From Pseudomonas asplenii (GTDB lineage: Bacteria; Pseudomonadota; Gammaproteobacteria; Pseudomonadales; Pseudomonadaceae), in the NCBI RefSeq assembly GCF_900105475.1, contig NZ_LT629777.1:6138001-6202000 (forward strand): DNA of 64,000 bases, given 5' to 3'. Shown here one piece after another: positions 38,056-49,905 of this stretch. The translations under genes were made by a program, and so were the position numbers. Numbering within the stretch: position 1 is the stretch's first letter; each line of letters starts with the position of its first letter. A model generated the notes under the pieces. The model was not told the DNA's origin. It was given only the letters and a program-made list of their open reading frames with translations, and searched no databases.

Positions 38056-39153
38056 TCACCTGCCACGGCCTTCGGCCACCGTCACGCGCCGGCTACGCGC
38101 CGGATCGTGGTGCCACCACCAGGCGATGGAGGCAATCGGCAACGGCTCGGTGCTCTCATCCAGAGGCCGATCTGCCAGTTCCGCACCCTCTACGCAGATA
38201 TCACCGTCCAACCCATTGAGAAACACATAACGCGGATTGTTCAAGTGCCACTTGAGCACACCACTGATGTAGTAACTCAGGCGTTCGGCATACGCGCTGA
38301 TCGCCGGTGTCCCGTACGTCATCAGCTGTTCCTGCAAGCGCATGAACAGACCCTGGACCCGATCGCGCATGCGAACCGCCGAGACGATGGCGTCCTCCAC
38401 CGAACAGCCCTGTGTCCGCCTGATGACATCGATCAGATTGTGTCCACGCTTGTCACGGCTGCGCATCATTTCCTTGGGGAAAGAGAACAGGTCGTTGTCC
38501 CAGGTCGCGAACGTCGCGGCCATTTCCGTCAAGGCCACGACCGGCCGGCTCGCCAACTCGTCCTCACTGATATCGATACGGGCAACCATGTAGCAGAACG
38601 GCGGAAAGGTCATGCCGCCACCGCCAAAAAGACGCTGGATGATGTAGTCATTCAATGACGGCTGCAAACTGACGGACTTCCACATCTCAGCCATGAAGTA
38701 GGTGCGCATGACCGTGGCGAAACGTGTCGCATGGCACGACAGGCCGTGCGCCTGCAGGCGCAGCCGGATGTCCCGCAAGGCCATCCCGTAGCGGTCCTGC
38801 GCATCCATTGGCAACTCGACAGACTCCAGGCTGCGCTGGAGTCGGCTGGTCGTATCGATCAAGGCCCGAGGGTCCTGGCTCTCGGGACCTTCGTCGCACA
38901 CTTCATCATCGTAGGCGAAGGTCCACATCATGTAGTCGGTACCGACCTGGACCAGTTCATCCGTGCCCTGGGGATAGATCATGCCGCATAACTCGCCGAT
39001 ACCACTGACGGCCAAGCGTTGGCGATGCCGATCATCAACAAACAATCCCCAACGCTCCAGCCAGTTCAGGCAGCGTGGCAACAACAGATCGGTATGGGGG
39101 TGGCGCGCGTGGGGAAGTGGGCAGTAGATGGGGGGAAGTCTGATAGGCCGCAT
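38056..39153 (-). CDS. Class I terpene synthase
   Basis: This 365-residue protein shows both metal-binding motifs of bacterial class I terpene synthases: the Asp-rich AYDDEVCDEG (D82-D83 onward) and the NSE triad NDLFSFPKE (N220, S224, E228). A C-terminal NNPRYV (R308-Y309) fits the conserved RY pair that senses diphosphate. The enzyme would ionise an allylic or cyclised prenyl diphosphate with Mg2+ and cyclise or quench the cation. GGAG lies 8 nt before the ATG at 39153. It is divergent from a class II cyclase gene, so the likely substrate is that enzyme's bicyclic diphosphate product. The product is unknown. No prenyltransferase gene is in the window. Confidence 0.88.
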   Translation of the reverse strand: MRPIRLPPIYCPLPHARHPHTDLLLPRCLNWLERWGLFVDDRHRQRLAVSGIGELCGMIYPQGTDELVQVGTDYMMWTFAYDDEVCDEGPESQDPRALIDTTSRLQRSLESVELPMDAQDRYGMALRDIRLRLQAHGLSCHATRFATVMRTYFMAEMWKSVSLQPSLNDYIIQRLFGGGGMTFPPFCYMVARIDISEDELASRPVVALTEMAATFATWDNDLFSFPKEMMRSRDKRGHNLIDVIRRTQGCSVEDAIVSAVRMRDRVQGLFMRLQEQLMTYGTPAISAYAERLSYYISGVLKWHLNNPRYVFLNGLDGDICVEGAELADRPLDESTEPLPIASIAWWWHHDPARSRRVTVAEGRGR

Positions 39154-39396
39154 CGTCGATGCTCCATTCAACGGAAGTAACAACGCCAGCAGCAAACACC
39201 CAGGGCAAATAATTCGTCAACGCTATTAAGGCAATAAGCCAACCGCCAAATCCTTCTGCGCAATATAAGGAATAACCAAAGACGCCTGAAAATCATCGCC
39301 TATCTCGAAAAGTTCTATGCCGGGAGCCGCGACGATTATTCAAGTCAAACGAATAACGCTATGCTCGCCGGACAAACACGATGTAGAGAAATGAGC
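39154..39396. promoter_or_regulatory. Divergent promoter region of the terpene gene pair
   Basis: These 243 bp separate the two terpene genes and are clearly richer in A and T than the flanking coding DNA, especially 39220-39360. They must contain both promoters. I could not assign confident -35/-10 pairs or an operator. Confidence 0.5.
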
Positions 39397-40956
39397 ATGA
39401 GCACGCCTGCCGCACCGGGCGCTCTCATATCATCCATTGACCTTTGCATTCGTCAGGTGAGTGATCATCTACAGACGGAAATCGATGATCGAGGCGCCAT
39501 CCATCAGCGTTGTCGCAGCCGGGTACTGGAATCAGTCCTGATGTTGCGCCTTTTAGTTCGATCAGACCGTTATCCGGCAATCCAGGATCGGCTACTCGCG
39601 TTTCTGCGGGAGCGCCATCGGGGCGGCGGCAACACCCCACTGGACACACTGTTACTGGACGCCGTCCTGGCAACCCGGGTCATTCCCCCGCAAGCCTTCG
39701 TGGACCTGGCGCCCACGCACCTCGGCACGCCGCGCAAACGCTGGATGCTCTCGACCTGCCTGGCCCTGTCGGGCGCCGCGCCCTACCTGGCCGACGCGGA
39801 CATTGCCGCCATCCATCATCAAAGCCAGGTGTCCTGGGTCGGCATGATGCTCTGTGCGCTCAAGGTGGTGAACGCCTGTGCCAGGCAACGTCAGGTGCTG
39901 CTCGAACCCGAGGACCGCCAGTTCCTGGTCGACCAGTTGGAGCATGGCAGCCAACGAGAGCCCTGGGAGGGCAATCTCCTGGCCCATCTCTGGGCCCTGC
40001 TCGCCCTGCAGGCCCTCGAACCGGTGCATCCCTTGCTCGACAGCGGCCTCGCCATCCTTCTCGACAAGCGCAACCCGGACGGCGGGCTGCCTTTTATCAG
40101 CCACATGACGGTCTACCTGAGCGCCTTCGCCGGCATCGCCCTGGGGAAAACCGAGGGTGCTCCCCAGCGGCTTGAACAGATGGCCGACTATCTCGCCGGG
40201 CAGCAGGCACCCGACGGCGGCTGGCCCTACAGCGAGGGCGTGCGCCAGACCGACGTCGATTGCACCTGTTGTGTCATCGACTATCTGGTTTCCCGCGCGG
40301 CGCAGCGCCATGCTCAAGTGATCGAGCGTGGCCTGGCCTACCTGTCAGCGCGGGTCAACCCGGACGGCGGTTTTCCCACCTACCTGCGTGAGCAACCGTC
40401 GGAAGTGACGATGACCGCCAATGCGCTCATCGCCTTCATTGCGCACTGGCAACGCCATACCGACCTGCTGGTAGCGGCCATCGGCTTTCTATGTCATTCA
40501 CAACAACCCAGCGGTGCCTTCGAGCGCAGTTGGAGCCTGAGCGAAACCTTCGCCATCTCCCGGGTGCTGACCGCCCTGAAACGAATTCCGGATGGCTGTC
40601 CCCACACGCTGCACGGCGCCATCGAGGCGGTGTACGAAAAGGCCACGCGCTACCTGCTGGTGGCCCGTAACCCGGACGGCGGCTGGGGCCACACGCTGGG
40701 CGAAGCGAGCGACGTCATCAGTTCGGCCCATGGCCTGTGCGCTGCAGCGCTACTGAACCACGACGGCCTGATGGCGAGCGGCTGGCACTACCTTCAGAGC
40801 CGGCAATTGGCGGATGGCCGGTTTCTCTCGATCCCCGACCAGGCAGGCCCGCGCCCCTTTGCCTACGACTTTCCGGTGCTGGCGAATATCTTCGTCTTGA
40901 ATGCCTTGGGCGAACTGCGCCAGGCCCGTACGGCCGCTAGCCGTTTTTCTTTTTGA
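39397..40956 (+). CDS. Class II terpene cyclase (squalene-hopene cyclase-like)
   Basis: The 519-residue protein is an alpha-alpha barrel terpene cyclase of the size of bacterial class II diterpene cyclases, shorter than squalene-hopene cyclases. QW-like repeats NPDGGLPF (~226), APDGGWPYS (~271), NPDGGFPTY (~321) and NPDGGWGHT (~425) mark the fold. The acid motif is TDVDCTCC (D286-V-D288-C-T290). It keeps the middle Asp that protonates the substrate but has Cys in place of the last Asp of DxDD, as in the DCTAE of oxidosqualene cyclases. Class II enzymes cyclise FPP or GGPP by protonation and keep the diphosphate. There is no class I DDxxD. The start is uncertain: ATGs at 39361, 39391 and 39397 are possible, the last with AGAGA at 7-8 nt. 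The 3' end overlaps rlmM by 20 bp. Confidence 0.83.
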   Translation: MSTPAAPGALISSIDLCIRQVSDHLQTEIDDRGAIHQRCRSRVLESVLMLRLLVRSDRYPAIQDRLLAFLRERHRGGGNTPLDTLLLDAVLATRVIPPQAFVDLAPTHLGTPRKRWMLSTCLALSGAAPYLADADIAAIHHQSQVSWVGMMLCALKVVNACARQRQVLLEPEDRQFLVDQLEHGSQREPWEGNLLAHLWALLALQALEPVHPLLDSGLAILLDKRNPDGGLPFISHMTVYLSAFAGIALGKTEGAPQRLEQMADYLAGQQAPDGGWPYSEGVRQTDVDCTCCVIDYLVSRAAQRHAQVIERGLAYLSARVNPDGGFPTYLREQPSEVTMTANALIAFIAHWQRHTDLLVAAIGFLCHSQQPSGAFERSWSLSETFAISRVLTALKRIPDGCPHTLHGAIEAVYEKATRYLLVARNPDGGWGHTLGEASDVISSAHGLCAAALLNHDGLMASGWHYLQSRQLADGRFLSIPDQAGPRPFAYDFPVLANIFVLNALGELRQARTAASRFSF

Positions 40957-42007
40957 CATCCAGTCGACGCAGGTGACAGGTCACTTCCTCACGGTCGTGA
41001 TACAGCTGCTTGCAGCCGATCGCCACCTTGATGCCACGCGCCTTGAAGCCGTCCTCGATACGTTCCAGCAGACGCCGGACCTCGGCATAACGCTGCTTCA
41101 TCGGCAGCTTGAGGTTGACCACCGCCTCGCGGCAATGGCCCTCGCCGACCCAGCTTTCCAGCATGGCGGCCGTTCGCGCCGGCTTCTCGACGATGTCGCA
41201 GACCATCCAGTCCACCGGCTGTTTCGGCTTGTAGGTAAAGCCGTCGGCCATCAGGTGCTGGACCAGCCCGGTGTCCATCAGGCTTTCGGCCATCGGCCCG
41301 TTGTCGATGGCGGTCACCAGCATGCCGCGGTTGACCAACTGCCAGGTCCAACCGCCGGGCGCTGCGCCGAGGTCGACGCCGGTCATGTCGCCATGAAGGC
41401 GATCTTCCCACTGATCACGGGGAATGAAGTGGTGCCAGGCCTCTTCCAGCTTGAGGGTCGAGCGGCTCGGTGCGTCCTTGGGAAACTTGAGGCGCGGAAT
41501 GCCCATCGGCCACATCGCCGAATTGCCCGCGTCGGCCATGCCGAGGAACACTTCCCGACCGCTCTTGAAGGTCAGCAGCAACCGTGGCTTGCCGGCGTCC
41601 TCCACCAGCTTGCCGGCCTGGAGCAACGCCTTGCGCAACGGCGCCTCGAACTTCTTGCAGAAGTTCGACAATTCCTTGCCGTCGTTGGTATCGAGCACTT
41701 CCAGCCAGAGACTGCCGCACACCGGATAGTCCGCCAGGTTTTCCAGAATCACGCTGATCCGGTCGGTTTCCGGCAGCTCGAGGAAGCGGCCACGGGCCCA
41801 CTGGCGTGGGAAGATCAACTCGGCAAAACGCAGGCCGGCCATCAGCCGGGCGGCACCGGCGGCGTCGCCGCAGACGAATTCGGCGCAGGCGCTGCTCGGC
41901 TTGGCCTTGGCATAACCGGGCACGTCGAGGCGCGCGGCATGCTCGGCGATCTCGGAGCAGACCTCGCCTTCGAAGCCTGGCCGGCAATGCATGAAGAGGG
42001 TGTTCAA
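40937..42007 (-). CDS. rlmM: 23S rRNA 2'-O-ribose methyltransferase RlmM (C2498)
   Basis: RlmM methylates the ribose of C2498 in 23S rRNA before ribosome assembly. The 356-residue protein begins MNTLFMHCRPGFEGEVCSEI and has a THUMP-like N-terminal part. The Rossmann-fold methyltransferase part carries the SAM loop GVDLGAAPGGWTWQL and the K-D-K-E type residues in DWMVCDI and VVNLKLPMKQRY. It is normally next to tusA and acnA in Pseudomonas. Its 3' end overlaps that of the class II cyclase tail to tail. Confidence 0.95.
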   Translation of the reverse strand: MNTLFMHCRPGFEGEVCSEIAEHAARLDVPGYAKAKPSSACAEFVCGDAAGAARLMAGLRFAELIFPRQWARGRFLELPETDRISVILENLADYPVCGSLWLEVLDTNDGKELSNFCKKFEAPLRKALLQAGKLVEDAGKPRLLLTFKSGREVFLGMADAGNSAMWPMGIPRLKFPKDAPSRSTLKLEEAWHHFIPRDQWEDRLHGDMTGVDLGAAPGGWTWQLVNRGMLVTAIDNGPMAESLMDTGLVQHLMADGFTYKPKQPVDWMVCDIVEKPARTAAMLESWVGEGHCREAVVNLKLPMKQRYAEVRRLLERIEDGFKARGIKVAIGCKQLYHDREEVTCHLRRLDVKKKNG

Positions 42008-42197
42008 TTCGATTCTCCTGGGTGTCGACAGCCACTCGGCAGGAGCCTGTCAAAAACCCGCGCATGATAGCCGAGTTCGGAACCTTGAGCTCGCCCGTGC
42101 AGTCCAGTGAAGTAGCCAGATCATCCGAACAGGGCTAGATTCAAGGCTCTGCTTGTACCACCCGGCCCGTGCCGTGCGGGCCTCAAGGAGTCATTTC

Positions 42198-44939
<2,742 letters not shown>

Positions 44940-45072
44940 GGAAAGCGGCGCCTCACGTTGAAAAAACAGTGGTCTGACCATTATTTTTTCATTAGTCAGG
45001 CACCCCGGGGTGCGGGTTATGATGACTCGCCCGCCGGGTTTGGCGGGGCTGTCCAACTCGCCAAGGAGCTGC

Positions 45073-45864
45073 ATGTCCATCCTGCCCTGGCCTTATCTGG
45101 CCCTGTTGTCCCTGGGTTATGCACTGGCCTTGAGTGTCGGCCAACTGAGCCTGCCGAGCCTGCTCGGTTTCAGCCTCTTGCTGGCAAGCGGCCTGGCCGC
45201 CCGGCAAACCCGCAGCCGGGCAGGCCGCTACCTGGGACATGGGCTGTTCGTGCTGGTGGCCGTCGCCCTGGCCCTGCACAGGTTGCCGGGTTTCCACAGC
45301 GGCCAGGTGATCAGCGCCATGCGCCTGACCCCGGATGCCATACCGTTCAACCTGTACCTGAATCTCGACAAGCCGCTGATCGGCTTCTGGCTGCTGCTGA
45401 TCTGCCCCTGGCTGGTCCAGCGCCACTCGCCAGGACGCGTCCTGCTCAGCGCAGCAAGCGCCTGGGTCGCGACCTCGCTGCTCGCCCTGGGCTGCGCCAG
45501 TTTACTGGGCATCGTCGGCTGGGCGCCGAAATGGCCTGAGTCCGGTGGATGGTGGCTGCTGAACAACCTCTTGCTGGTGAGCCTGGTCGAGGAAGTGCTG
45601 TTCCGTGGTTATATTCAGGGCGGTCTGAGCCGCTGCCTGAAGTCCTTGCCACACGGTGAAACCCTGGCCTTGCTGGGCGCCGCGCTGATTTTCGGGCTCA
45701 CCCATGTGGGCGCGGGCTGGCAATGGATGCTGCTGGCGACACTGGCCGGGGTCGGCTATGGTCTGGCCTACCGTTTTGGCGGTCTGGCTGCGGCCATCCT
45801 GACCCATGTCGCGCTCAATACCGTTCACTTCGTATTTTTCACTTATCCAATGTTGCAATCGTGA
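45073..45864 (+). CDS. CPBP-family intramembrane metalloprotease
   Basis: The 263-residue membrane protein has about eight hydrophobic segments. The CPBP (Abi, CAAX-protease-like) motifs are present in order: EEVLFRGYIQGGL (EExxxR), FGLTHVGAGW (FxxxH) and THVALNTVHF (HxxxN-like). These residues form the putative zinc site for cleavage of prenylated or other membrane substrates. In bacteria the targets are mostly unknown and some members are immunity proteins. AAGGAG is 4 nt before ATG 45073. It lies between acnA and aer with no obvious functional partner. Confidence 0.88.
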   Translation: MSILPWPYLALLSLGYALALSVGQLSLPSLLGFSLLLASGLAARQTRSRAGRYLGHGLFVLVAVALALHRLPGFHSGQVISAMRLTPDAIPFNLYLNLDKPLIGFWLLLICPWLVQRHSPGRVLLSAASAWVATSLLALGCASLLGIVGWAPKWPESGGWWLLNNLLLVSLVEEVLFRGYIQGGLSRCLKSLPHGETLALLGAALIFGLTHVGAGWQWMLLATLAGVGYGLAYRFGGLAAAILTHVALNTVHFVFFTYPMLQS

Positions 45865-46021
45865 TATCAAGGATGAAAGTAGCAAGAGGTACAGTTGTTT
45901 GATGAAAAGCTCGGCGAGGAGCTGAGCGTGTTAATTCCCAGCGTGTTCGACTCGTATTCAAGGACGAGTGCGGGTACGCAAGAGCCCAATCATGAAACGG
46001 TCATGAAAGTCGAAAAAATAT

Positions 46022-46048
46022 TCAACATTTTCACAGTCATGCCGATAA
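46022..46048 (+). promoter_or_regulatory. FliA (sigma-28) promoter of aer
   Basis: TCAA (46022-46025), 15 nt, then GCCGATAA (46041-46048), a perfect -10 octamer and spacing for the flagellar sigma factor FliA. It is 29 nt before the aer start and explains co-regulation with motility genes. Confidence 0.88.
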
Positions 46049-46077
46049 CTTGCCATAGCCTTGCGGATTGAAAAACC

Positions 46078-47643
46078 ATGCGTAACAACCAACCCATCAC
46101 CCAACGCGAACGCACCTTTCCTGCTCAGCAACGGTTGATTTCCACTACCGACGCCAAAGGCGTGATCACCTACTGCAACGACGCTTTCGTCGAAATCAGT
46201 GGGTTCTCACGCGAAGAACTGATCCGCGCTCCGCACAATCTGGTGCGGCACCCGGATGTTCCGACAGCGGTGTTTGCGCATATGTGGAACACGCTTAAAC
46301 AAGGCCTGCCATGGATGGGCATTGTCAAGAATCGCTGCAAGAGCGGTGACCACTACTGGGTCAACGCCTATGTGACCCCCGTCTTCGAAGGCAACCAGGT
46401 GGTGGGCTACGAATCGGTGCGGGTCAAGCCCACTGCTGAACAGATCCGCCGTGCCGAAGCGCTCTACCTGCGCATCAACCAGGGCAAGTCGGCGATTCCG
46501 CGCAAGGACAAGTGGCTGCCGATGTTACAGGACTGGCTGCCGTTCATACTGGTCAGCCAGGTGAGCTTCCTGATCGGTGCCTGGCTCGATTCCCACTGGG
46601 GCTTCGCCCTCGCCGCCGCCGTTTCGGTGCCACTTGGCCTGCTGGGCCTGAGCTGGCAGCAACGCGGCCTCAAGCGCCTGCTACGCCTGGCCGAACAGAC
46701 CACCTCGGACCCGCTGATCGCCCAGATGTACACCGACAGCCGAGGCGCCCAGGCCCGCCTGGAGATGTCGATCCTCAGCCAGGAAGCACGCCTGAAGACC
46801 TGCCTGACCCGTCTGCAGGACACCGCCGAACATCTCAATGCCCAGGCCAGGCAGTCCGACGACCTGGCGCAGAAGAGTTCCGACGGTCTCGACCGTCAGC
46901 GTCTGGAAACCGAACAGGTCGCAACCGCCGTCAACCAGATGGCTGCCACCACTCAGGAAGTTGCCAGCCATGTGCAACGTACGGCCGATGCCACCCAGGA
47001 AGCCAACCGCCTGACCAGCCGCGGCCGCGATATCGCCGGGGAAACCCGCGACGCCATCGAGCGATTGTCGGTGGTGGTCGGCGAAACCGGCGGTACCGTG
47101 ACCCAGCTGGCCAAGGACAGCGACGAGATTGGTGGCGTGGTCGATGTGATCAAGGGCATTGCCGACCAGACCAACCTGCTGGCACTGAACGCGGCCATCG
47201 AAGCGGCCCGTGCCGGCGAGATGGGCCGTGGTTTCGCGGTGGTGGCCGATGAAGTGCGCCAACTGGCGCAACGCACCAGCGAATCCACCGGGCAGATCCA
47301 TGCCCTGATCGCCAAGCTGCAACAGACCGCCAATACCGCCGTACAGACCATGGACGCCGGCCATCGCCAGGCCCAGGAAGGCGTGGCGCGTGTGTTGGAA
47401 GCGGATGCGGCACTGGTGGGGATCAGCGAAGCGGTCGCCAATATCACCGACATGACCACCCAGATCGCTGCCGCCACCGAAGAGCAGAGTTCGGTGGCCG
47501 AGGAGATCAGCCGCAACATCAGCACCATCGCGCAATTGGCCGACCAGACCTCGGAACAGGCGCACAACTCCGCGCAACTGAGCGAGGAACTGACGCACAC
47601 GGCCCATACGCAGTATTCGCTGGTGGAGCGTTTCAACCGCTGA
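46078..47643 (+). CDS. aer: Aerotaxis receptor Aer
   Basis: This 521-residue methyl-accepting chemotaxis protein has an N-terminal PAS domain (residues ~15-120, with [17 protein letters not shown] and [20 protein letters not shown]) that binds FAD and senses redox state. A hydrophobic membrane anchor lies at ~155-195, and the signalling domain has the hairpin tip [19 protein letters not shown] at ~360-380. It drives energy taxis by controlling CheA. The gene order acnA-(CPBP)-aer resembles PA1562-PA1561. A FliA promoter precedes it and an intrinsic terminator follows. Confidence 0.95.
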   Translation: MRNNQPITQRERTFPAQQRLISTTDAKGVITYCNDAFVEISGFSREELIRAPHNLVRHPDVPTAVFAHMWNTLKQGLPWMGIVKNRCKSGDHYWVNAYVTPVFEGNQVVGYESVRVKPTAEQIRRAEALYLRINQGKSAIPRKDKWLPMLQDWLPFILVSQVSFLIGAWLDSHWGFALAAAVSVPLGLLGLSWQQRGLKRLLRLAEQTTSDPLIAQMYTDSRGAQARLEMSILSQEARLKTCLTRLQDTAEHLNAQARQSDDLAQKSSDGLDRQRLETEQVATAVNQMAATTQEVASHVQRTADATQEANRLTSRGRDIAGETRDAIERLSVVVGETGGTVTQLAKDSDEIGGVVDVIKGIADQTNLLALNAAIEAARAGEMGRGFAVVADEVRQLAQRTSESTGQIHALIAKLQQTANTAVQTMDAGHRQAQEGVARVLEADAALVGISEAVANITDMTTQIAAATEEQSSVAEEISRNISTIAQLADQTSEQAHNSAQLSEELTHTAHTQYSLVERFNR

Positions 47644-47664
47644 TCGCAAGCCGCGCAGCCGCAA

Positions 47665-47696
47665 AACCCGGTGCCCGACAGGCCCCGGGTTTTTTA
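47665..47696 (+). terminator. Rho-independent terminator of aer
   Basis: AACCCGG (47665-47671) pairs with CCGGGTT (47685-47691) and is followed by a T-run (TTTTT). It begins 21 nt after the aer stop. Confidence 0.88.
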
Positions 47697-47994
47697 TTGC
47701 CCGCGACAACACTAAAAACTTCTTTTTTATAAGTAAGAAATTTCTTCGTGAAAATGAACTTACTGCTTACATGGAAAGTACAAAACAAACAAACAGCCAA
47801 ACTCCTTGACAACACCAGGGAGTTAATATTCGTTGAGTGCTTGGCAAACTAACGCACAGACGGTTAATACCTGCCTCTTGAATGCCTTAGTTGCCAAAAA
47901 ACCACGGACAGACGTAGAACTTTAAAACAATCAGTAAAGCGTCCAGTCGCGGCCCCTCCCTGACAACACTCAACCCGATAAAAGGAGTATCCTC
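47697..47994. other. AT-rich gene-free leader before the Ig-like protein array
   Basis: These ~300 bp contain no credible coding sequence. They are much richer in A and T than the surroundings, for example around 47710-47800. A TTGACA occurs at 47807-47812 but no good -10 lies at the right distance. AAAGGAG at 47981-47987 serves the next gene. The composition suggests the left edge of acquired DNA or a silenced promoter. Confidence 0.5.
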
Positions 47995-49833
47995 ATGAAG
48001 GACTTGGCGATTCAAATCCCATGCCCCTTACTACAAGCCCCACTCGTTGAAACGGCGGCTCCCGAAGACGGACTCTTGCCAGCAACCGATCTGGACCAGC
48101 CCCTGCGCGTGACGATCAACCCGTGGCGCGAAGTCAGCACTACGCAAACCTGCCAGTTGATCTGGAACGGCATCCCGGTCGGTACTCCGACCCCAGTCTC
48201 GGCTCATCAAACAGACACTCCACTGACCTTGCTACTGCCGGGTGAAATGCTCTCTGGCGAGGGTAAAAACGAGCTTTGCTACAGGGTCCATGACACGCTC
48301 GGCGAACACTCGATCGACTCCCCCATCACGCCCATTCTTATCGATCGCACACCACCCGGCGGCGAACTTCTTGCGGCGCTTATACTGCCGTGTATCACGA
48401 CCCGGGGTTTAACCTCCAGCGAACTGACGGAACTGGGCAATCAACTGACCGCGATTGTCCCCGGCTACTTCGATATGCAATGGGGCGATGTCATAGACAC
48501 TTACTGGGGTGAACAGGTCGGCCCCACCTATACAGTCCAGGCCGATGAACCGGGCAGCGACAAAGTACGGATCAGCGTCGAACGCAGTTTCCTCGAACAA
48601 CTGGGCAACGGCGAGTACACCGTCAGCTACCGCATTCGCGATCGGGCCGGCAATGTCTCGATACGCTCGCAACCGGCGATCCTCAGATTGCACCTGCAAC
48701 AGTTGCCCGCCAGGCTTTGCGCCCCTGTCGCCCTGAAGATCGACAATGGCCAGGTTCACGACCTTCAGGCACGGCTTGGGGTGAAGATCGCCGTGCCCAC
48801 CTATGGCCACGTCGCGCCTGGCGACGAAATCCGCGTGTTCTGGAACGGCGAGCCCGTCGCCGGCAAGCGGGTGATCAGCCATCATGAACGGAACAAGCCG
48901 TTGTTACTGAATGTCCGGGTGAGCTACCTGTGCATCTCCCGTCATGGCGATGGCCCGGCCCGGGTCAGCTACCAGGTATGCCGCAACGGTGAAACCTTCA
49001 CCTCCCCGGACCTGCGGCTCGAGGTTTTTCTGCAACTGCCCGGCCCCCAGGACCCGACGCCGCAAACGCTGGTCAACGAAGCCTTGGCGGCCCCCGTGAT
49101 CAGAGGCAAGCAACCCAATGCCCGGGCACTGGACAACTACCTCGATGAAGACAATGCGCAACGCAGCGCCGACGTGATCATCGCCTGGCGCGATGCGTTC
49201 CAGGCCGGCGACCGGATCAACCTGTTCTGGGGCCGATCGCCACAACCGCTGCTGCGCTCCATCACCCGACAGGACGTCGACAGCCGCTGCGACCTGGTGA
49301 TCAACGTGCCGAACAGCCTGATCGTCGAACAGGGCTGCGGGGTGGATATCCGCGTGCACTACACTGTGACCCGCGAGGGCAACCCGAACACCTCCTATTC
49401 GCCCAAACAGTCGGTCGCGGTAATCTTCCAGATGCAACTGCCGGGCGGCACGCAGGGGCTGCTGGAGCCGGTGTTCAGCGACGCCAGCGTGCTCAACGTG
49501 GTCGATCCGCGCAAGGACCCGGAAGGGACCGTGGTGCACGTGGCGCCCTACCGCAACATGCAGATGGGTGATCGCATCGTCCTGCGGTTCTGCGGCTTCG
49601 ATGCACTGACCGGCGGCAATACCATCGAGCGGGCGACGTTCACCAGCGAACGTCTGGTCAGCGCGCGCGACCTGCGCTACGGCTGCCGTTTCCGGGTGCC
49701 GCTGGCCCGCCTGATGGCCGTCGAGCACGGTCGTGGCCGGGCCCATTACGAGGTCAGCAACAGCCTGGGCCACGTCACCTCGCTACCGGCCGACGTCTAC
49801 ATCTCGTCACGCGCTCCGGTTGCGGTGCGCTGA
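47995..49833 (+). CDS. Ig-like repeat protein, array member 1
   Basis: The protein has 612 residues with no signal peptide or membrane segment, and no named family that I can assign. It consists of about five beta-sandwich-like units of ~100-120 residues. Recurring elements are a linker of the D-T-PG type (DRTPPGGE), LTSSELTELGNQL, GDVIDTYWG / GDRINLFWG, YRIRDRAGNVS, YTVTREGNPNTSYSP and VHVAPYRNMQMGDRI. These match members 2 and 3 of the array unit for unit, so they are paralogues by duplication. AAAGGAG precedes the ATG. The soluble modular design suggests a binding or scaffold protein, perhaps exported by a non-Sec route; this is inference. Confidence 0.8.
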   Translation: MKDLAIQIPCPLLQAPLVETAAPEDGLLPATDLDQPLRVTINPWREVSTTQTCQLIWNGIPVGTPTPVSAHQTDTPLTLLLPGEMLSGEGKNELCYRVHDTLGEHSIDSPITPILIDRTPPGGELLAALILPCITTRGLTSSELTELGNQLTAIVPGYFDMQWGDVIDTYWGEQVGPTYTVQADEPGSDKVRISVERSFLEQLGNGEYTVSYRIRDRAGNVSIRSQPAILRLHLQQLPARLCAPVALKIDNGQVHDLQARLGVKIAVPTYGHVAPGDEIRVFWNGEPVAGKRVISHHERNKPLLLNVRVSYLCISRHGDGPARVSYQVCRNGETFTSPDLRLEVFLQLPGPQDPTPQTLVNEALAAPVIRGKQPNARALDNYLDEDNAQRSADVIIAWRDAFQAGDRINLFWGRSPQPLLRSITRQDVDSRCDLVINVPNSLIVEQGCGVDIRVHYTVTREGNPNTSYSPKQSVAVIFQMQLPGGTQGLLEPVFSDASVLNVVDPRKDPEGTVVHVAPYRNMQMGDRIVLRFCGFDALTGGNTIERATFTSERLVSARDLRYGCRFRVPLARLMAVEHGRGRAHYEVSNSLGHVTSLPADVYISSRAPVAVR

Positions 49834-49845
49834 TCCGCGCCCATG

Positions 49846-49875
49846 AAAAAACCCTCGACGAAGACTCGTCGAGGG
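49846..49875 (-). terminator. Terminator of the autotransporter gene
   Basis: On the minus strand CCCTCGACGA pairs perfectly with TCGTCGAGGG around GTCT and is followed by six T (49846-49851 as A on the plus strand). It also lies just past the stop of array member 1 and may stop both convergent genes. Confidence 0.92.
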
Positions 49876-49905
49876 CTTGCCGATCGTCAACGCTGGCACC
49901 CGCCA

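Noticed and set aside
47807..47835. TTGACA in the leader of array member 1 as a promoter
   Set aside because: No acceptable -10 hexamer lies 16-18 nt downstream.
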